Below, in pieces: positions 35,736 through 46,022 of a DNA stretch of 64,000 bases. A program made the position numbers and the translations under genes. Location of the stretch: contig USAK01000002.1 in assembly GCA_900552565.1 (NCBI GenBank), positions 1-64,000 on the forward strand, in the 5' to 3' direction. Source of the stretch: an uncultured Selenomonas sp. (GTDB lineage: Bacteria; Bacillota; Negativicutes; Selenomonadales; Selenomonadaceae). Positions within the stretch are counted from its first letter, which is position 1. Every line of letters starts with the position of its first letter. Below the pieces are notes generated by a model that made no database searches, was not told where the DNA came from, and was given only the letters and a program-made list of their open reading frames with translations.

Positions 35736-35924
35736 TTATCGTTTTTGCTGACGGCGTACGAAGAGGATGGCCAGCAAAAGTACCGCGCAGCCCACGACGA
35801 TAGCAATATCATGCTTCGTGAACAGCGTCTCCGAACCGCCCTGCTCTACTTTTACACAGATGGCAATGCCCACAAGCACCGCGACGAGTAATTTCGAGAG
35901 CTTTGATAGAAGCTGCTTGTTCAT
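35736..35924 (-). CDS. Small two-segment membrane protein, unknown
   Basis: A 62-residue protein with two hydrophobic segments (LLVAVLVGIAICV, about residues 12-24, and HDIAIVVGCAVLLLAILFV, about 38-56) and a basic C-terminus. It is translationally coupled to the upstream YgbA_NO gene through an ATGA overlap, so it is probably real. I do not recognise a family. DnaA boxes follow its stop. Confidence 0.65.
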   Translation of the reverse strand: MNKQLLSKLSKLLVAVLVGIAICVKVEQGGSETLFTKHDIAIVVGCAVLLLAILFVRRQQKR

Positions 35925-36376
35925 TTCTTGCCCTTGCGCTCCTTCGCGCGTTCCTTCGCAGCCTTTTCCTTCGCCTTGACCTTATCGTCAATCTTTTTCT
36001 GCTGCTGATACTTCGCGTAGTCAACACCCATGCTCGCGAGCTTGTGCTTGACGCTCATCATCGGATGGCGCAGAAACATACGCTTGCCCGTCGAGTTCAT
36101 AATCTTGAGGAACTCCTGCGTCTGTCTTGCACCAAAGCACGGACGCTCACAGCGGTCGCAGATGGGCTTCGTGATGCCGTAGGGGCAGCGGTCTATCTTC
36201 GTCATGACCGTAGCTAAAAGGGCCGTGCACTTCGGGCAGAGCTTGCCGTCCGACGTGCCATGATGGCTGTTGCAGTACATGCCGAACGTCTTGCGGATAT
36301 TGGCTTTTTCCTTCGGAATATTATTTTTGATCTCTACCGGTTTCTTCTTCGGCAGGAAACGTGAGAAAACGCTCAT
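35921..36376 (-). CDS. YgbA_NO family protein (nitrous-oxide-stimulated promoter family)
   Basis: The 151-residue protein carries the family pattern of cysteines and aromatics: MYCNSHHG, LCPKCTALL, DRCPYG, PICDRCERPCFG, then QEFLKIMNSTGKRMFLRHP and a highly basic lysine/alanine tail (KAKEKAAKERAKERK). The five or more cysteines suggest a metal site. In enterobacteria YgbA responds to NO stress. ATG at 36376 with GAAGGGTG upstream is preferred to GTG at 36385. Confidence 0.85.
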   Translation of the reverse strand: MSVFSRFLPKKKPVEIKNNIPKEKANIRKTFGMYCNSHHGTSDGKLCPKCTALLATVMTKIDRCPYGITKPICDRCERPCFGARQTQEFLKIMNSTGKRMFLRHPMMSVKHKLASMGVDYAKYQQQKKIDDKVKAKEKAAKERAKERKGKK

Positions 36377-36479
36377 GTCAATCACCCTTCATTGTGGTTT
36401 ATAAGATAAATACTCTTCTATTTTAAGGTCAATGGCGCAGAAAAGCAAGCTGACTTTCTTTTTGTCTCTTATTTGCTTC

Positions 36480-37244
36480 TTATTTAAAGAGCTCGAAGAG
36501 CTGCTTGCCGATGAGCACAGTCGTCATGATGATGAAGAGCGGACGCACATAGCCAGCCCCTTTGGAAAGTGCCATGCGTGCGCCGCACCAGGCACCGACA
36601 ATCATCGCGAGGCCCATGGGGATGGCATGGGAAAAGTCGACAATGCCAAAATAACTGAAGAGAATTGCCGCTGCGATATTGCTCGCAAAATTCAGGGCAC
36701 GTGCATTGGCCGCAGCACCGAGGAAGTCAAAACCGACCATCAGGAACGCAAACAGCAGAAACGAACCCGTGCCCGGACCAAAGAAGCCATCGTAAAAACC
36801 GAACGTAAAAGCCACGAGAGCCGAGAGCAGCAAAAGGCGCATGCTCATACCCTGATATGTCGACTCTTTGCCCCAGTCCTTCTTCAGGACGCTGTAGATG
36901 AGCACGAGAATCAGCATGACGACGACGAGCGGACGCAGGAATTCCGACGGAATCTGCCGCACGGCCAGCACGCCGACCGCTGAGCCGATGAGGGAAATCG
37001 GGAAAAGGCGGCGAATCAGCCAGCCATCGACCTTGCCGGAGCGCACGAACGTCACGAAACTCGTGAAAGCCCCCATAACGGCCGCGACTTTATTCGTGCC
37101 AAGCACCGTAAGCGGCGGCAGGCCCGTCCACATCAGCGCCGGAATCGAGATAAGACCGCCGCCGCCGACCACCGAATCGATGAACGCCGCCATAAAGCCA
37201 AAGAACACGAGAAAAGTCAGTGTATTGATGTCCAATAATTCCAT
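36480..37244 (-). CDS. TSUP-family permease (TauE/SafE-type)
   Basis: The 254-residue protein has about eight hydrophobic segments with the TSUP start GFMAAFIDSVVGGGGLISIPAL near residue 16 and FGFYDGFFGPGTGSFL near residue 150. Members move sulfite, sulfonates or other small anions across the inner membrane; the substrate is not evident. No sulfur genes are nearby. ATG at 37244 follows AAAGGACG. Confidence 0.9.
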   Translation of the reverse strand: MELLDINTLTFLVFFGFMAAFIDSVVGGGGLISIPALMWTGLPPLTVLGTNKVAAVMGAFTSFVTFVRSGKVDGWLIRRLFPISLIGSAVGVLAVRQIPSEFLRPLVVVMLILVLIYSVLKKDWGKESTYQGMSMRLLLLSALVAFTFGFYDGFFGPGTGSFLLFAFLMVGFDFLGAAANARALNFASNIAAAILFSYFGIVDFSHAIPMGLAMIVGAWCGARMALSKGAGYVRPLFIIMTTVLIGKQLFELFK

Positions 37245-37321
37245 GAAAAACGTCCTTTCTTTGCGTCAGATATTTTTCATTATATCATAATACCGCAAAG
37301 CAGGCGAAATCATAACCCACA

Positions 37322-37352
37322 AAAGAAAAAACCCTGCAGATAAACTGCAAGG
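37322..37352 (-). terminator. Terminator of the atp operon
   Basis: CCTTGCAG pairs with CTGCAGGG (one G-T pair) around a 5-base loop and is followed by TTTTTTCTTTT on the minus strand, 17 bases after the atpC stop. Confidence 0.9.
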
Positions 37353-37369
37353 CTTCTTCTATATGAGTC

Positions 37370-37810
37370 TTATTCGTCGTAACTTGTACCTGTTGCGCGC
37401 AAACGTGCAATCGAGCGGCGCAGAGCAAACTCTGCACGTTCAATATCGATATTCTCGCTTTCAGGCGTTCCCTGATGGAAAGCGGCGATACGGGCTTTAG
37501 CACGGGCCATTGCTTCCTTAGCACGGTTGATATCAATATCAATTGGCTTTTCAGCAGCAGTCGCAAGTACCGTAATTTTTTCCGGCGTGACTTCCATGAA
37601 GCCACCCGCCACTGCGATGAGCTGTTCATCACGGTCAGCACCGGCGCCAAGACGAACACGCATGGCATGCGGCACAAGGCCCGTAACCAGCGGCGCATGA
37701 TGCGGTAAAATACCAAGCTCGCCGCCCGTTGAACGGACAATCAGCATGCTGATGTCATTCGTGTAGACCATTTTATCTGGAGAGACAATCTCTAGCTTGA
37801 TAGTCGCCAT
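37370..37810 (-). CDS. atpC: ATP synthase F1 epsilon subunit
   Basis: The 146-residue epsilon subunit has the N-terminal beta domain (LEIVSPDKMVY, GELGILPHHAPLVTGL, VAGGFMEVTPEKITVLA) and a C-terminal helical hairpin (RAKEAMARAKARIAA... RAEFALRRSIARLRA). It couples and brakes rotation. Last gene of the operon, 3 bases after atpD. The start ATG at 37810 follows GAGGGATAAT. Confidence 0.97.
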   Translation of the reverse strand: MATIKLEIVSPDKMVYTNDISMLIVRSTGGELGILPHHAPLVTGLVPHAMRVRLGAGADRDEQLIAVAGGFMEVTPEKITVLATAAEKPIDIDINRAKEAMARAKARIAAFHQGTPESENIDIERAEFALRRSIARLRATGTSYDE

Positions 37811-37813
37811 CGA

Positions 37814-39238
<1,425 letters not shown>

Positions 39239-39249
39239 TTACGATGCCT

Positions 39250-40104
39250 TTACTTGAGCGCTTCGGCACCGCCCACGATCTCAGTGATCTCGCGGGTAAT
39301 ACCTGCCTGACGTACCTTATTGTAATGGATATCGAGCTTGTTGATGAGGTCCTCTGCGTTGTCCGTAGCATTGCTCATCGCATTCATGCGGGAACTCAGC
39401 TCGCTGGCAGCCGACTGCAACAAGGCTGCATAGATTGTCGTGAAGATGAACTGCGGGAGCAGAAAGCCAAGGACAGTTGCTGCATCCGGTTCATAGATGT
39501 ACTCGGCATGCGGTTTATGATCCTGTTCCTCTGGTGCCTTGAATGGCAGCAGCTTCCCTGCCCGGGGTTCACAGCTGATTGCCGAAATGAATTTCGTATA
39601 GACCATCTGCACTTCGGAAATCTCGCCTGTCTTAAAACGTTCGATGATATCCAGTGCAATACTGCGGGCTTTCTCGACACTTGGACGCTCGCTGACGCCA
39701 ACATAGCTCTTCACTACATCATAGCCACGATTTTTCAAATGACCAGCACCCTTGCGGCCGACAACTACAAACTGCGTATTGGCTTTATCCTCTGCAAGGC
39801 TCTCTGCCAATTTGCAGGCATTGCTCGTATAGGCACCAGCCAGCCCCTTATCTGCTGTCATCAGCAGGACAAGACGTTTGCCCTCAGGATGCGAATCGAG
39901 CAGCGGATGAGAAAATTCTCTGCCGGCATTGGCTGCGACCTGCGTTACGACTTCAGCAACCTTCTCTGCATAAGGCCGGTTTGCAATTGCAGCTTCTTTG
40001 GCATGACGCAGACGGCTCGTAGCGACCATGTTCATGGCACTCGTAATCTGCTTGGTACTCTTTACGCTCTTGATGCGATGGCGAATATCCTGTAAACTAG
40101 CCAA
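39250..40104 (-). CDS. atpG: ATP synthase F1 gamma subunit
   Basis: Rotor shaft subunit, 284 residues, with N-terminal RIKSVKSTKQITSAMNMVATSRLRHA and C-terminal ASELSSRMNAMSNATDNAEDLI... YNKVRQAGITREITEIVGGAEAL. Both coiled-coil ends are intact. The start codon is TTG at 40104, with AGGTGA upstream. Follows atpA by 19 bases. Confidence 0.97.
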   Translation of the reverse strand: MASLQDIRHRIKSVKSTKQITSAMNMVATSRLRHAKEAAIANRPYAEKVAEVVTQVAANAGREFSHPLLDSHPEGKRLVLLMTADKGLAGAYTSNACKLAESLAEDKANTQFVVVGRKGAGHLKNRGYDVVKSYVGVSERPSVEKARSIALDIIERFKTGEISEVQMVYTKFISAISCEPRAGKLLPFKAPEEQDHKPHAEYIYEPDAATVLGFLLPQFIFTTIYAALLQSAASELSSRMNAMSNATDNAEDLINKLDIHYNKVRQAGITREITEIVGGAEALK

Positions 40105-40123
40105 AAAGAATCACCTCGCTGCC

Positions 40124-41641
40124 TTATGCCATTTTATACGAAATCGTATCTCTGAACTCCTCAATCGCTTTCTTGAGCTCGGACTCTAGCGCATCATCGA
40201 ACTTCTTCTGCTCAATAATCTTCTGGCCGACTTCCGGATGCGTCGTCTTCATGAATTTAATGAAGGAATCCTGGAACTCTACAACCTTCTCGACAGGGAT
40301 ATCCGCGAGATAACCATGAACAGCCGTGTAAAGGACCATGACCTGATCCTGTACAAGCATCGGGCTGTACTGCGGCTGTTTCAGTGTCTCTACAACGCGA
40401 ACGCCGCGGTCGAGCTGTGCCTTCGTAGCTTTATCGAGGTCAGAAGCGAACTGCGAGAACGCTGCAAGTTCGCGGTACTGAGCAAGGTCAAGACGAAGGG
40501 TACCTGCAACCTGCTTCATAGCCTTGATCTGAGCCGAACCGCCGACACGCGATACGGACAGACCAACGTTGATTGCCGGACGGATACCAGAATAGAAGGA
40601 GTCCGTCTCGAGCATGATCTGACCATCGGTGATGGAGATAACGTTCGTCGGGATATATGCCGAAAGGTCGCCGGCCTGCGTCTCGATGATTGGCAGAGCC
40701 GTGATGGAGCCGCCGCCAAGTTCATCATTGAGTTTGGCTGCACGCTCGAGCAGACGGGAATGTAAGTAGAAGACATCGCCCGGATATGCTTCACGTCCTG
40801 GCGGTCTTCTGAGCAGCAGGGACATAGCACGGTAAGCAGCTGCGTGTTTCGTGAGGTCATCGTAGACGCAGAGGCAGGCCTTGCCCTGATACATGAAATG
40901 CTCAGCCATAGCGCAGCCTGCATACGGTGCAAGGTACTGAAGCGGCGAGCTGTCAGCAGCCGTAGCAGCAACAACAATCGTATACTTCATGGCGCCGCGT
41001 TCTTCGAGCGTCTTGACGACACGTGCAACCGTCGAAGCCTTCTGGCCGATAGCTACATAAACGCAGATACAATTCTGATCATGCTGATTAAGGATCGTAT
41101 CAACGGCGATGGCCGTTTTACCGATACCACGGTCGCCGATGATGAGCTCACGCTGGCCGCGGCCGATTGGTACGAGGGCATCGATAGCCTTGATACCGGT
41201 CTGCAGCGGCTCTTTTACCGGCTTGCGGTCGGCAATGCCCGGTGCATGGAACTCAACAGGACGCGTCTCCGTCGTCTCAATCTTGCCCTTGCCATCGATA
41301 GGACGGCCCAGTGCATCGACAACGCGGCCAATCATGGCTTCACCGACTGGTACCTGCATAATGCGGCCCGTGCGTTTTACCTGCGAGCCCTCTTTGATTT
41401 TCGTCTCACCGCCTAAGATAACGGCACCGACATTGTCCTGCTCAAGGTTCAGGACCAAACCATAAATATCATCGCCGAAATCGAGAAGCTCGCCAGCCAT
41501 AGCCTTTTCGAGACCATGGATATGAGCGATACCATCACCGATTTCGATAACGGAACCAACATCATCGACATTAAGATCGAGATCGTAATTCTTGATCTGG
41601 TCTTTAATGATGGCTGTTATTTCTTCCGGATTCATTTTCAT
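40124..41641 (-). CDS. atpA: ATP synthase F1 alpha subunit
   Basis: Non-catalytic nucleotide-binding subunit, 505 residues, with Walker [14 protein letters not shown] near residue 169, [12 protein letters not shown], and the arginine-finger region [10 protein letters not shown] near residue 372. Start ATG at 41641; a second in-frame ATG six bases downstream could also serve. It follows atpH by 24 bases. Confidence 0.98.
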   Translation of the reverse strand: MKMNPEEITAIIKDQIKNYDLDLNVDDVGSVIEIGDGIAHIHGLEKAMAGELLDFGDDIYGLVLNLEQDNVGAVILGGETKIKEGSQVKRTGRIMQVPVGEAMIGRVVDALGRPIDGKGKIETTETRPVEFHAPGIADRKPVKEPLQTGIKAIDALVPIGRGQRELIIGDRGIGKTAIAVDTILNQHDQNCICVYVAIGQKASTVARVVKTLEERGAMKYTIVVAATAADSSPLQYLAPYAGCAMAEHFMYQGKACLCVYDDLTKHAAAYRAMSLLLRRPPGREAYPGDVFYLHSRLLERAAKLNDELGGGSITALPIIETQAGDLSAYIPTNVISITDGQIMLETDSFYSGIRPAINVGLSVSRVGGSAQIKAMKQVAGTLRLDLAQYRELAAFSQFASDLDKATKAQLDRGVRVVETLKQPQYSPMLVQDQVMVLYTAVHGYLADIPVEKVVEFQDSFIKFMKTTHPEVGQKIIEQKKFDDALESELKKAIEEFRDTISYKMA

Positions 41642-41665
41642 AACTTCGCTGTCACCCCAGTTTCA

Positions 41666-42208
41666 TCACTTGTTTGCCAGTAATTCATTCTTCAGCGTTT
41701 CGAGACGGCCAGCGACACTGCCATCAATGCGGCGGTCGCCAATCTTGACAACCACGCCGCCGATGAGGGCCTTATTTTCATGGAGACGAAGCTCCACTTT
41801 CTTACCCGTCACCTGCTCCAGCTTCTCGGCTATTGCCTTCTGCTGTTTCTTGCCTGCCGGAATGGCGGTCGTCACGTCTGCGATCAAGATGCCTCTGGCT
41901 TCATTGGCATAAGCATGGTACTGGTCATCAATCGTTCCCAGCAGCATAAAGCGGCGCTTATCCACCAGCAGCATCAGGAAGTGATACATGTCCTTTGAGA
42001 TTTTTCCCTCGAAAATCTTCTTGAGAAAATCCTTCTTCACCTTCTGGTCGACCTGCGGATTAGACAAGAATGCCATGGCCTGCGGCACAGACTCCAGTCC
42101 CTGCCGGACCTCAGAAAGTTCCTTGCCATACTCCACAAGCTTATCCTCTTCCTGCGCAATCTCGAAGATAGCGCGGGAATATTTCCGTGCAAGCTGTATG
42201 TTTAGCAT
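41666..42208 (-). CDS. atpH: ATP synthase F1 delta subunit
   Basis: Stator subunit, 180 residues, with the N-terminal helical ARKYSRAIFEIAQEE, FLSNPQVDQKVKKDFL, and the C-terminal TAIPAGKKQQKAIAEKLEQVTGKKVEL... IGGVVVKIGDRRIDGSV. Overlaps the atpF stop by 7 bases. Links F1 to the b-subunit stalk. Confidence 0.96.
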   Translation of the reverse strand: MLNIQLARKYSRAIFEIAQEEDKLVEYGKELSEVRQGLESVPQAMAFLSNPQVDQKVKKDFLKKIFEGKISKDMYHFLMLLVDKRRFMLLGTIDDQYHAYANEARGILIADVTTAIPAGKKQQKAIAEKLEQVTGKKVELRLHENKALIGGVVVKIGDRRIDGSVAGRLETLKNELLANK

Positions 42209-42705
42209 GGCAGATCCCCAACCTTATCCTTGTCCAGCTTATTGACAAATTCTGTAATAATCTGCTCGTTCTGCGCTTTGTCGATATTCTTCTCGATGAT
42301 CTTGCCTGCAGCGGCCATGGAAAGAGATATGACATCTGCGCGCAGCTGTTCCATAGCGCGTGCGCGGTCTCTCTGGATTTCAGCAGCAGCAGCCTTTTTC
42401 ATCTGCGCAATCTCATTTTTGGTCTCGCGGATGCTGTCCTCACGCGTCTCGCTGGCGCGCTTCTCCGCATCCTTGACAATCTCTTCCGCCTTTGTACGCG
42501 CCTCTGCCAGCGCTTTGCGGCGTTCCTCGAGAACAGCCTGTGCCTCTGCCACATCGGCATCAGCCTTATTAAGGCTTTCTGCAATCTTATCCTCACGTTC
42601 CTTGAGGATCTTCTTGACCGGTTTATAAGCCAGCTTCTTGAGAATGAACACGAGCACCAGGAAATTGACGATCTGCGCAAAGAATGTAGCGTTTAAATCA
42701 ATCAA
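42202..42705 (-). CDS. atpF: ATP synthase Fo b subunit
   Basis: Peripheral stalk subunit, 167 residues: an N-terminal membrane segment (ATFFAQIVNFLVLVFILKKL) and a long charged helix rich in Ala, Glu and Lys (EERRKALAEARTKAEEIVKDAEKRA). The only workable start is TTG at 42705, eight bases after AAGGAGG; the nearby ATG is in another frame and runs into a stop. Confidence 0.95.
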   Translation of the reverse strand: MIDLNATFFAQIVNFLVLVFILKKLAYKPVKKILKEREDKIAESLNKADADVAEAQAVLEERRKALAEARTKAEEIVKDAEKRASETREDSIRETKNEIAQMKKAAAAEIQRDRARAMEQLRADVISLSMAAAGKIIEKNIDKAQNEQIITEFVNKLDKDKVGDLPC

Positions 42706-42746
42706 CCTTCATGCCTCCTTCATCTTTTCCTTGCATCAGGCAAATC

Positions 42747-42998
42747 TTATTTGATCAGCGGATTTGCATAAAGCATGATGAAGGCAACGACGACCGAGAT
42801 GATAGCCATTGCCTCGATGAGGCCGACGGAAATCAGTGTGTTGACAAACAGCGTGTTCTTTGCTTCCGGCTGACGCGTGATACCCTCGATGAAACGGCCC
42901 GTGACAAGACCATCACCGATACCAGCACCGACTGCAGCGAGACCGGCAGCAAGGCCAGCACCGACAAGAGCACCTAAGATCATGATTGCATTTTCCAT
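42747..42998 (-). CDS. atpE: ATP synthase Fo c subunit
   Basis: Rotor-ring subunit, 83 residues, two membrane helices joined by the RQPEAKN loop. The ion-binding carboxylate is Glu62 in SVGLIEAMAII. Asp29 in GIGDGLV lies at the position of Gln32 in the Na+-type Ilyobacter ring, giving a second membrane carboxylate. The Ser/Thr and Tyr ligands of Na+ rings are replaced by Ala63, Met64 and Ile67, so proton coupling is likely. ATG at 42998 follows AAGGAGG; the longer ORF is not used. Confidence 0.97.
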   Translation of the reverse strand: MENAIMILGALVGAGLAAGLAAVGAGIGDGLVTGRFIEGITRQPEAKNTLFVNTLISVGLIEAMAIISVVVAFIMLYANPLIK

Positions 42999-43038
42999 TG
43001 AATAATCCTCCTTGATTGAATATAGATTCGGATGATAG

Positions 43039-43719
43039 TTACTGTGCGTCTTCTTTTTCCGGCTCATTTACGGCATTTGCAAGATACGCCGTTGAAAGCA
43101 TCGTGAAGATGAACGCCTGAACACAACTGATAAAAATACTGAACGCCAGCCAGAGAACACTAGGAATGATCCACCATCTGGTCAGGTCCAGCAGGATGAG
43201 AATCAGAATCTCACCAGCCAGGATGTTGCCGAAGAGACGGAAGGCCAGTGTGATTGGCTTAGCGAGCTCTTCAACGAGGTTGATTGGGAACAGGAATGCC
43301 ATCGGTTTAAAGAAATGAGCAATCCAGCCCATCCCCTGATTCTTGAGGCCGATGACATGAACCATACCAATGACGAGGATTGCAAGACCCAGCGTCGTAT
43401 TGAGGTCATTCGTCGGAGACGAGAACCCAGGGATAAGTCCCAGAAGATTGGACACGAGCAGGAACATGAACAGGGAAACAATGAACGGTGCCAGCATCTT
43501 GCCGCGTTCGCCCATCATGACCTTGACCTGGCCATCCATGCCGGTAACAAACATCTCAATGATGTTTTGACAGCCTGAAGGTACCAGTTTCAAGCTCCGT
43601 GTGCCCAGATAAGAAACAATGATGACGATTGCCATTGCCAGCCATGTCATCTCCAGTGTCTCGATGTCAAACGTGAACCCGCCGAAGTGAGCGAGTGCGC
43701 GAACACCGATTTCCTCCAT
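43039..43719 (-). CDS. atpB: ATP synthase Fo a subunit
   Basis: Stator membrane subunit, 226 residues, with the essential arginine in ITLAFRLFGNILAGE near residue 162 and the usual SNLLGLIPGFSSPTNDLNTT and AFIFTMLSTAYLANAV. Provides the ion half-channels next to the c ring. ATG at 43719 follows GGAGG. The gene lies 18 bases after the subunit I gene. Confidence 0.97.
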   Translation of the reverse strand: MEEIGVRALAHFGGFTFDIETLEMTWLAMAIVIIVSYLGTRSLKLVPSGCQNIIEMFVTGMDGQVKVMMGERGKMLAPFIVSLFMFLLVSNLLGLIPGFSSPTNDLNTTLGLAILVIGMVHVIGLKNQGMGWIAHFFKPMAFLFPINLVEELAKPITLAFRLFGNILAGEILILILLDLTRWWIIPSVLWLAFSIFISCVQAFIFTMLSTAYLANAVNEPEKEDAQ

Positions 43720-43737
43720 AGCACATTACCTCCTATC

Positions 43738-44124
43738 TTAAATATTTATATTGTCAGCACGAAGCTGTGACAACACGAGGATTACGAGGAACATTCCCCA
43801 GGCTCCTAAGAATGCTGCGGCCGCCGTTAAGATTGCTCCATGCCCGACCTTCGCGGCCAGAGCAAATGTAATAGCTGCGATGACGAGCCTCAGGAAGAGC
43901 CCCCAGCGCATACGGCGCCCCGCTCCTTCCGTCCGGCCGCTGGCAATCTGCCATAAGCGTGCCGACAGCGACCAGAAGCAAAAGCAGGCGGCCAGCACGC
44001 CGAGTATGAATACGCCGGCAAGATGCGGCAGGCCACAGAGGAACAGGCCTCCGGTCCCCAGCAGCAGGAAACCTGTCACACTGCGCAGCAGATGCCCCCG
44101 CACCTTGTGAAACACTTCAAACAT
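43738..44124 (-). CDS. atpI: ATP synthase subunit I (AtpI-like)
   Basis: A 128-residue protein with four hydrophobic segments, immediately upstream of atpB. Such AtpI proteins help assemble the c ring. ATG at 44124 has GGAGG seven bases upstream; the ORF's 35-codon extension runs into the promoter leader and lacks a site. Sequence similarity is weak, so the call rests mainly on position and membrane layout. Confidence 0.78.
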   Translation of the reverse strand: MFEVFHKVRGHLLRSVTGFLLLGTGGLFLCGLPHLAGVFILGVLAACFCFWSLSARLWQIASGRTEGAGRRMRWGLFLRLVIAAITFALAAKVGHGAILTAAAAFLGAWGMFLVILVLSQLRADNINI

Positions 44125-44422
44125 GTTCTGCCTCCATAAAACAGCAAAAACCTCTTCTTGCTTACTTCGACACAAGGAAATGGATTCCCTCTTATCGTTT
44201 CGAAAACTTTTTTGCCTGCATACGAACATCTGTAGCAGATAAACAATAAATGATATTTATAATATCATATTAATAGTAAGGCATATATTTATCATTTATC
44301 GTCATGTTTTATATTATATACACCTGATTGTAGAAATTCAAGCCTTTTTTTTCGAAAACAATAAGAATAACGCTTATTTATTAAGTCCATATATGAAACA
44401 CATGGACAGATAAGAATGGCTC
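44125..44422 (-). promoter_or_regulatory. atp operon promoter and long leader
   Basis: Within this 298-base AT-rich gap, TTGAAT (44336-44341) and TATAAT (44313-44318) are 17 bases apart on the minus strand. About 180 bases of leader follow, containing the perfect palindrome ATGATATT-TAT-AATATCAT (44250-44268). No ORF was found. Confidence 0.7.
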
Positions 44423-44692
44423 TCACAAAAGACCGCTGCGGCGCAGCTGACGAAACAGCGTGTAAAAAGCTCCGGGGATGCTGACGACGATGCCCACGAG
44501 CTTCCCCTTTACGCCAAGTCCAAGATACTGGTCTGCCAAATCGCCAAAAAAAATGCCGATGCCGATAAACACGACAATATAGATTCCCATGCTGCCCAGC
44601 AGGGCGAAAGCCTTGAATGCCTGACGCAGTCCGTCCCGCATCGTATCATGCGAATCATCAGGTTTTTGAGGCTTCTTTTTTTTATCCGTCAT
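44423..44692 (-). CDS. atpZ: AtpZ/AtpI-family small membrane protein
   Basis: An 89-residue protein with a charged N-terminus (KKKKPQKPDD) and two membrane segments (AFALLGSMGIYIVVFIGIGIFFG and KLVGIVVSIPGAFYTLFRQL), matching AtpZ partners of AtpI that sit beside F-ATPase operons. ATG at 44692 follows GGAGAGAG. It is separated from atpI by the operon promoter, so it may be transcribed independently. ORF extension upstream is unsupported. Confidence 0.85.
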   Translation of the reverse strand: MTDKKKKPQKPDDSHDTMRDGLRQAFKAFALLGSMGIYIVVFIGIGIFFGDLADQYLGLGVKGKLVGIVVSIPGAFYTLFRQLRRSGLL

Positions 44693-44788
44693 AAACTCTC
44701 TCCTATTACCTTCTATTTTATCGTTTTTCTTAGAAAAAGTACAATATGCATATGTCTGACTGAGCATGCACTGCAATCATATTTACTT

Positions 44789-44820
44789 ATAATAAAAAAG
44801 CCCTCCTTGACAGGAGAGCT
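44789..44820 (-). terminator. Terminator after wecB
   Basis: AGCTCTCCT pairs with AGGAGGGCT around a 4-base loop and is followed by TTTTTATTATAAG on the minus strand. Confidence 0.88.
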
Positions 44821-44832
44821 TTCAAATGGACG

Positions 44833-45993
44833 TCAGCCTTCGAAAACATCCGGACGGCCATCTGCCAGTCCGTAATGATAAAGGATCGCTTGAATGATGC
44901 GCCTTGCGGCCTGACCGTCACCATACGGATTGACCGATTCAGCCATGCGGCTGTATTCTGCCTTGTCCGTCAGCAGCTGTTTCGCCTCTTCGTAAACACG
45001 CTCGCGGTCCGTGCCGATGAGCTTGACCGTGCCGGCGTCGACGGCTTCCGGACGCTCCGTCGTATCGCGCAGCACAAGGACCGGTTTGCCAAGGGCCGGA
45101 GCTTCTTCCTGCACGCCGCCCGAATCCGTCAGGATGAGATAAGCGCGGTGCATGAGGTTGGCAAACGGCTCGTAGTCGAGCGGGTCAATCAGGTGAACTT
45201 TTTCAAGGCCGCCGAGCTCTTCATTGACCACTTCGCGGACCTTCGGGTTCTTATGAACAGGAAAAACGATTTCCACATCGTCGAATTCCTCTGTCAGCTG
45301 CTTCAGTGCCTTGTAGACATGACGCATCGGTTCGCCGAGATTCTCGCGGCGGTGCGTCGTGACGAGGATGATGCGTTTATGCGCAAAGTCAACATCCTGC
45401 AGCGAGGCATCGTTGAATTCAAAATCATCGCGTACCGTATGATGCAAGGCATCGATGACCGTATTGCCCGTGACGAAGATGGACTCCGGCGGAACATTTT
45501 CCGCAAGCAGATTGGCCTCCGACGTGCTCGTCGGCGCAAAGTTGAGGTCGGCGATGCAGCCCGTCAGACGGCGGTTCATCTCTTCCGGGAACGGCGAATA
45601 CTTATTGTGCGTGCGCAGACCTGCTTCGACGTGGCCTACAGCCGTCTGATGATAGTAGGCAGCGAGTGCGCCGGCAAATGTCGTCGTTGTGTCGCCATGA
45701 ACGAGCACAATGTCCGGATTCTCCTCCGTCAGGACCTTATCGAGGCCCATCATGGCTCTCGTCGTGATATCAAAAAGCGTCTGACCTGCCGCCATGATGT
45801 TGAGATCATGATCCGGCTTGATATGGAAGAGGCTGAGCACCTGGTCGAGCATTTCGCGGTGCTGGGCGGTGACGGCCACTACCGGCTCAATCGTCTCCGG
45901 ATGTTTCTGGAGTTCCAGAACAATCGGTGCCATCTTGATGGCCTCCGGACGCGTGCCGAAGACAGTCATGACCTTGATCTTCTTCTTTTCCAC
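44833..45993 (-). CDS. wecB: UDP-N-acetylglucosamine 2-epimerase (non-hydrolysing)
   Basis: Converts UDP-GlcNAc to UDP-ManNAc. The 386-residue protein has FGTRPEAIKMAPI at the start, VHGDTTTTFAGALAAYY near residue 98, HVEAGLRTHN near 120, TTHRREN near 214, FPVHKNP, and LTDSGGVQEEAPALGKPVLVLRDTTERPEA near 290. The start codon is GTG at 45993 with AAGGAGG seven bases upstream. It lies 29 bases after wecA, forming a surface-polysaccharide pair. Confidence 0.96.
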   Translation of the reverse strand: MEKKKIKVMTVFGTRPEAIKMAPIVLELQKHPETIEPVVAVTAQHREMLDQVLSLFHIKPDHDLNIMAAGQTLFDITTRAMMGLDKVLTEENPDIVLVHGDTTTTFAGALAAYYHQTAVGHVEAGLRTHNKYSPFPEEMNRRLTGCIADLNFAPTSTSEANLLAENVPPESIFVTGNTVIDALHHTVRDDFEFNDASLQDVDFAHKRIILVTTHRRENLGEPMRHVYKALKQLTEEFDDVEIVFPVHKNPKVREVVNEELGGLEKVHLIDPLDYEPFANLMHRAYLILTDSGGVQEEAPALGKPVLVLRDTTERPEAVDAGTVKLIGTDRERVYEEAKQLLTDKAEYSRMAESVNPYGDGQAARRIIQAILYHYGLADGRPDVFEG

Positions 45994-46022
45994 TACAAGA
46001 CCTCCTTAATGCCTTAAGTGCC

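Noticed and set aside
41955-41965. Another DnaA-box-like TTATCCACC
   Set aside because: Single 8-of-9 match inside the atpH coding sequence, not clustered; chance occurrence.
44250-44268. ATGATATT-TAT-AATATCAT palindrome as a confirmed regulator site
   Set aside because: It lies in very AT-rich leader DNA where such palindromes arise easily; kept only as a note in the promoter entry.
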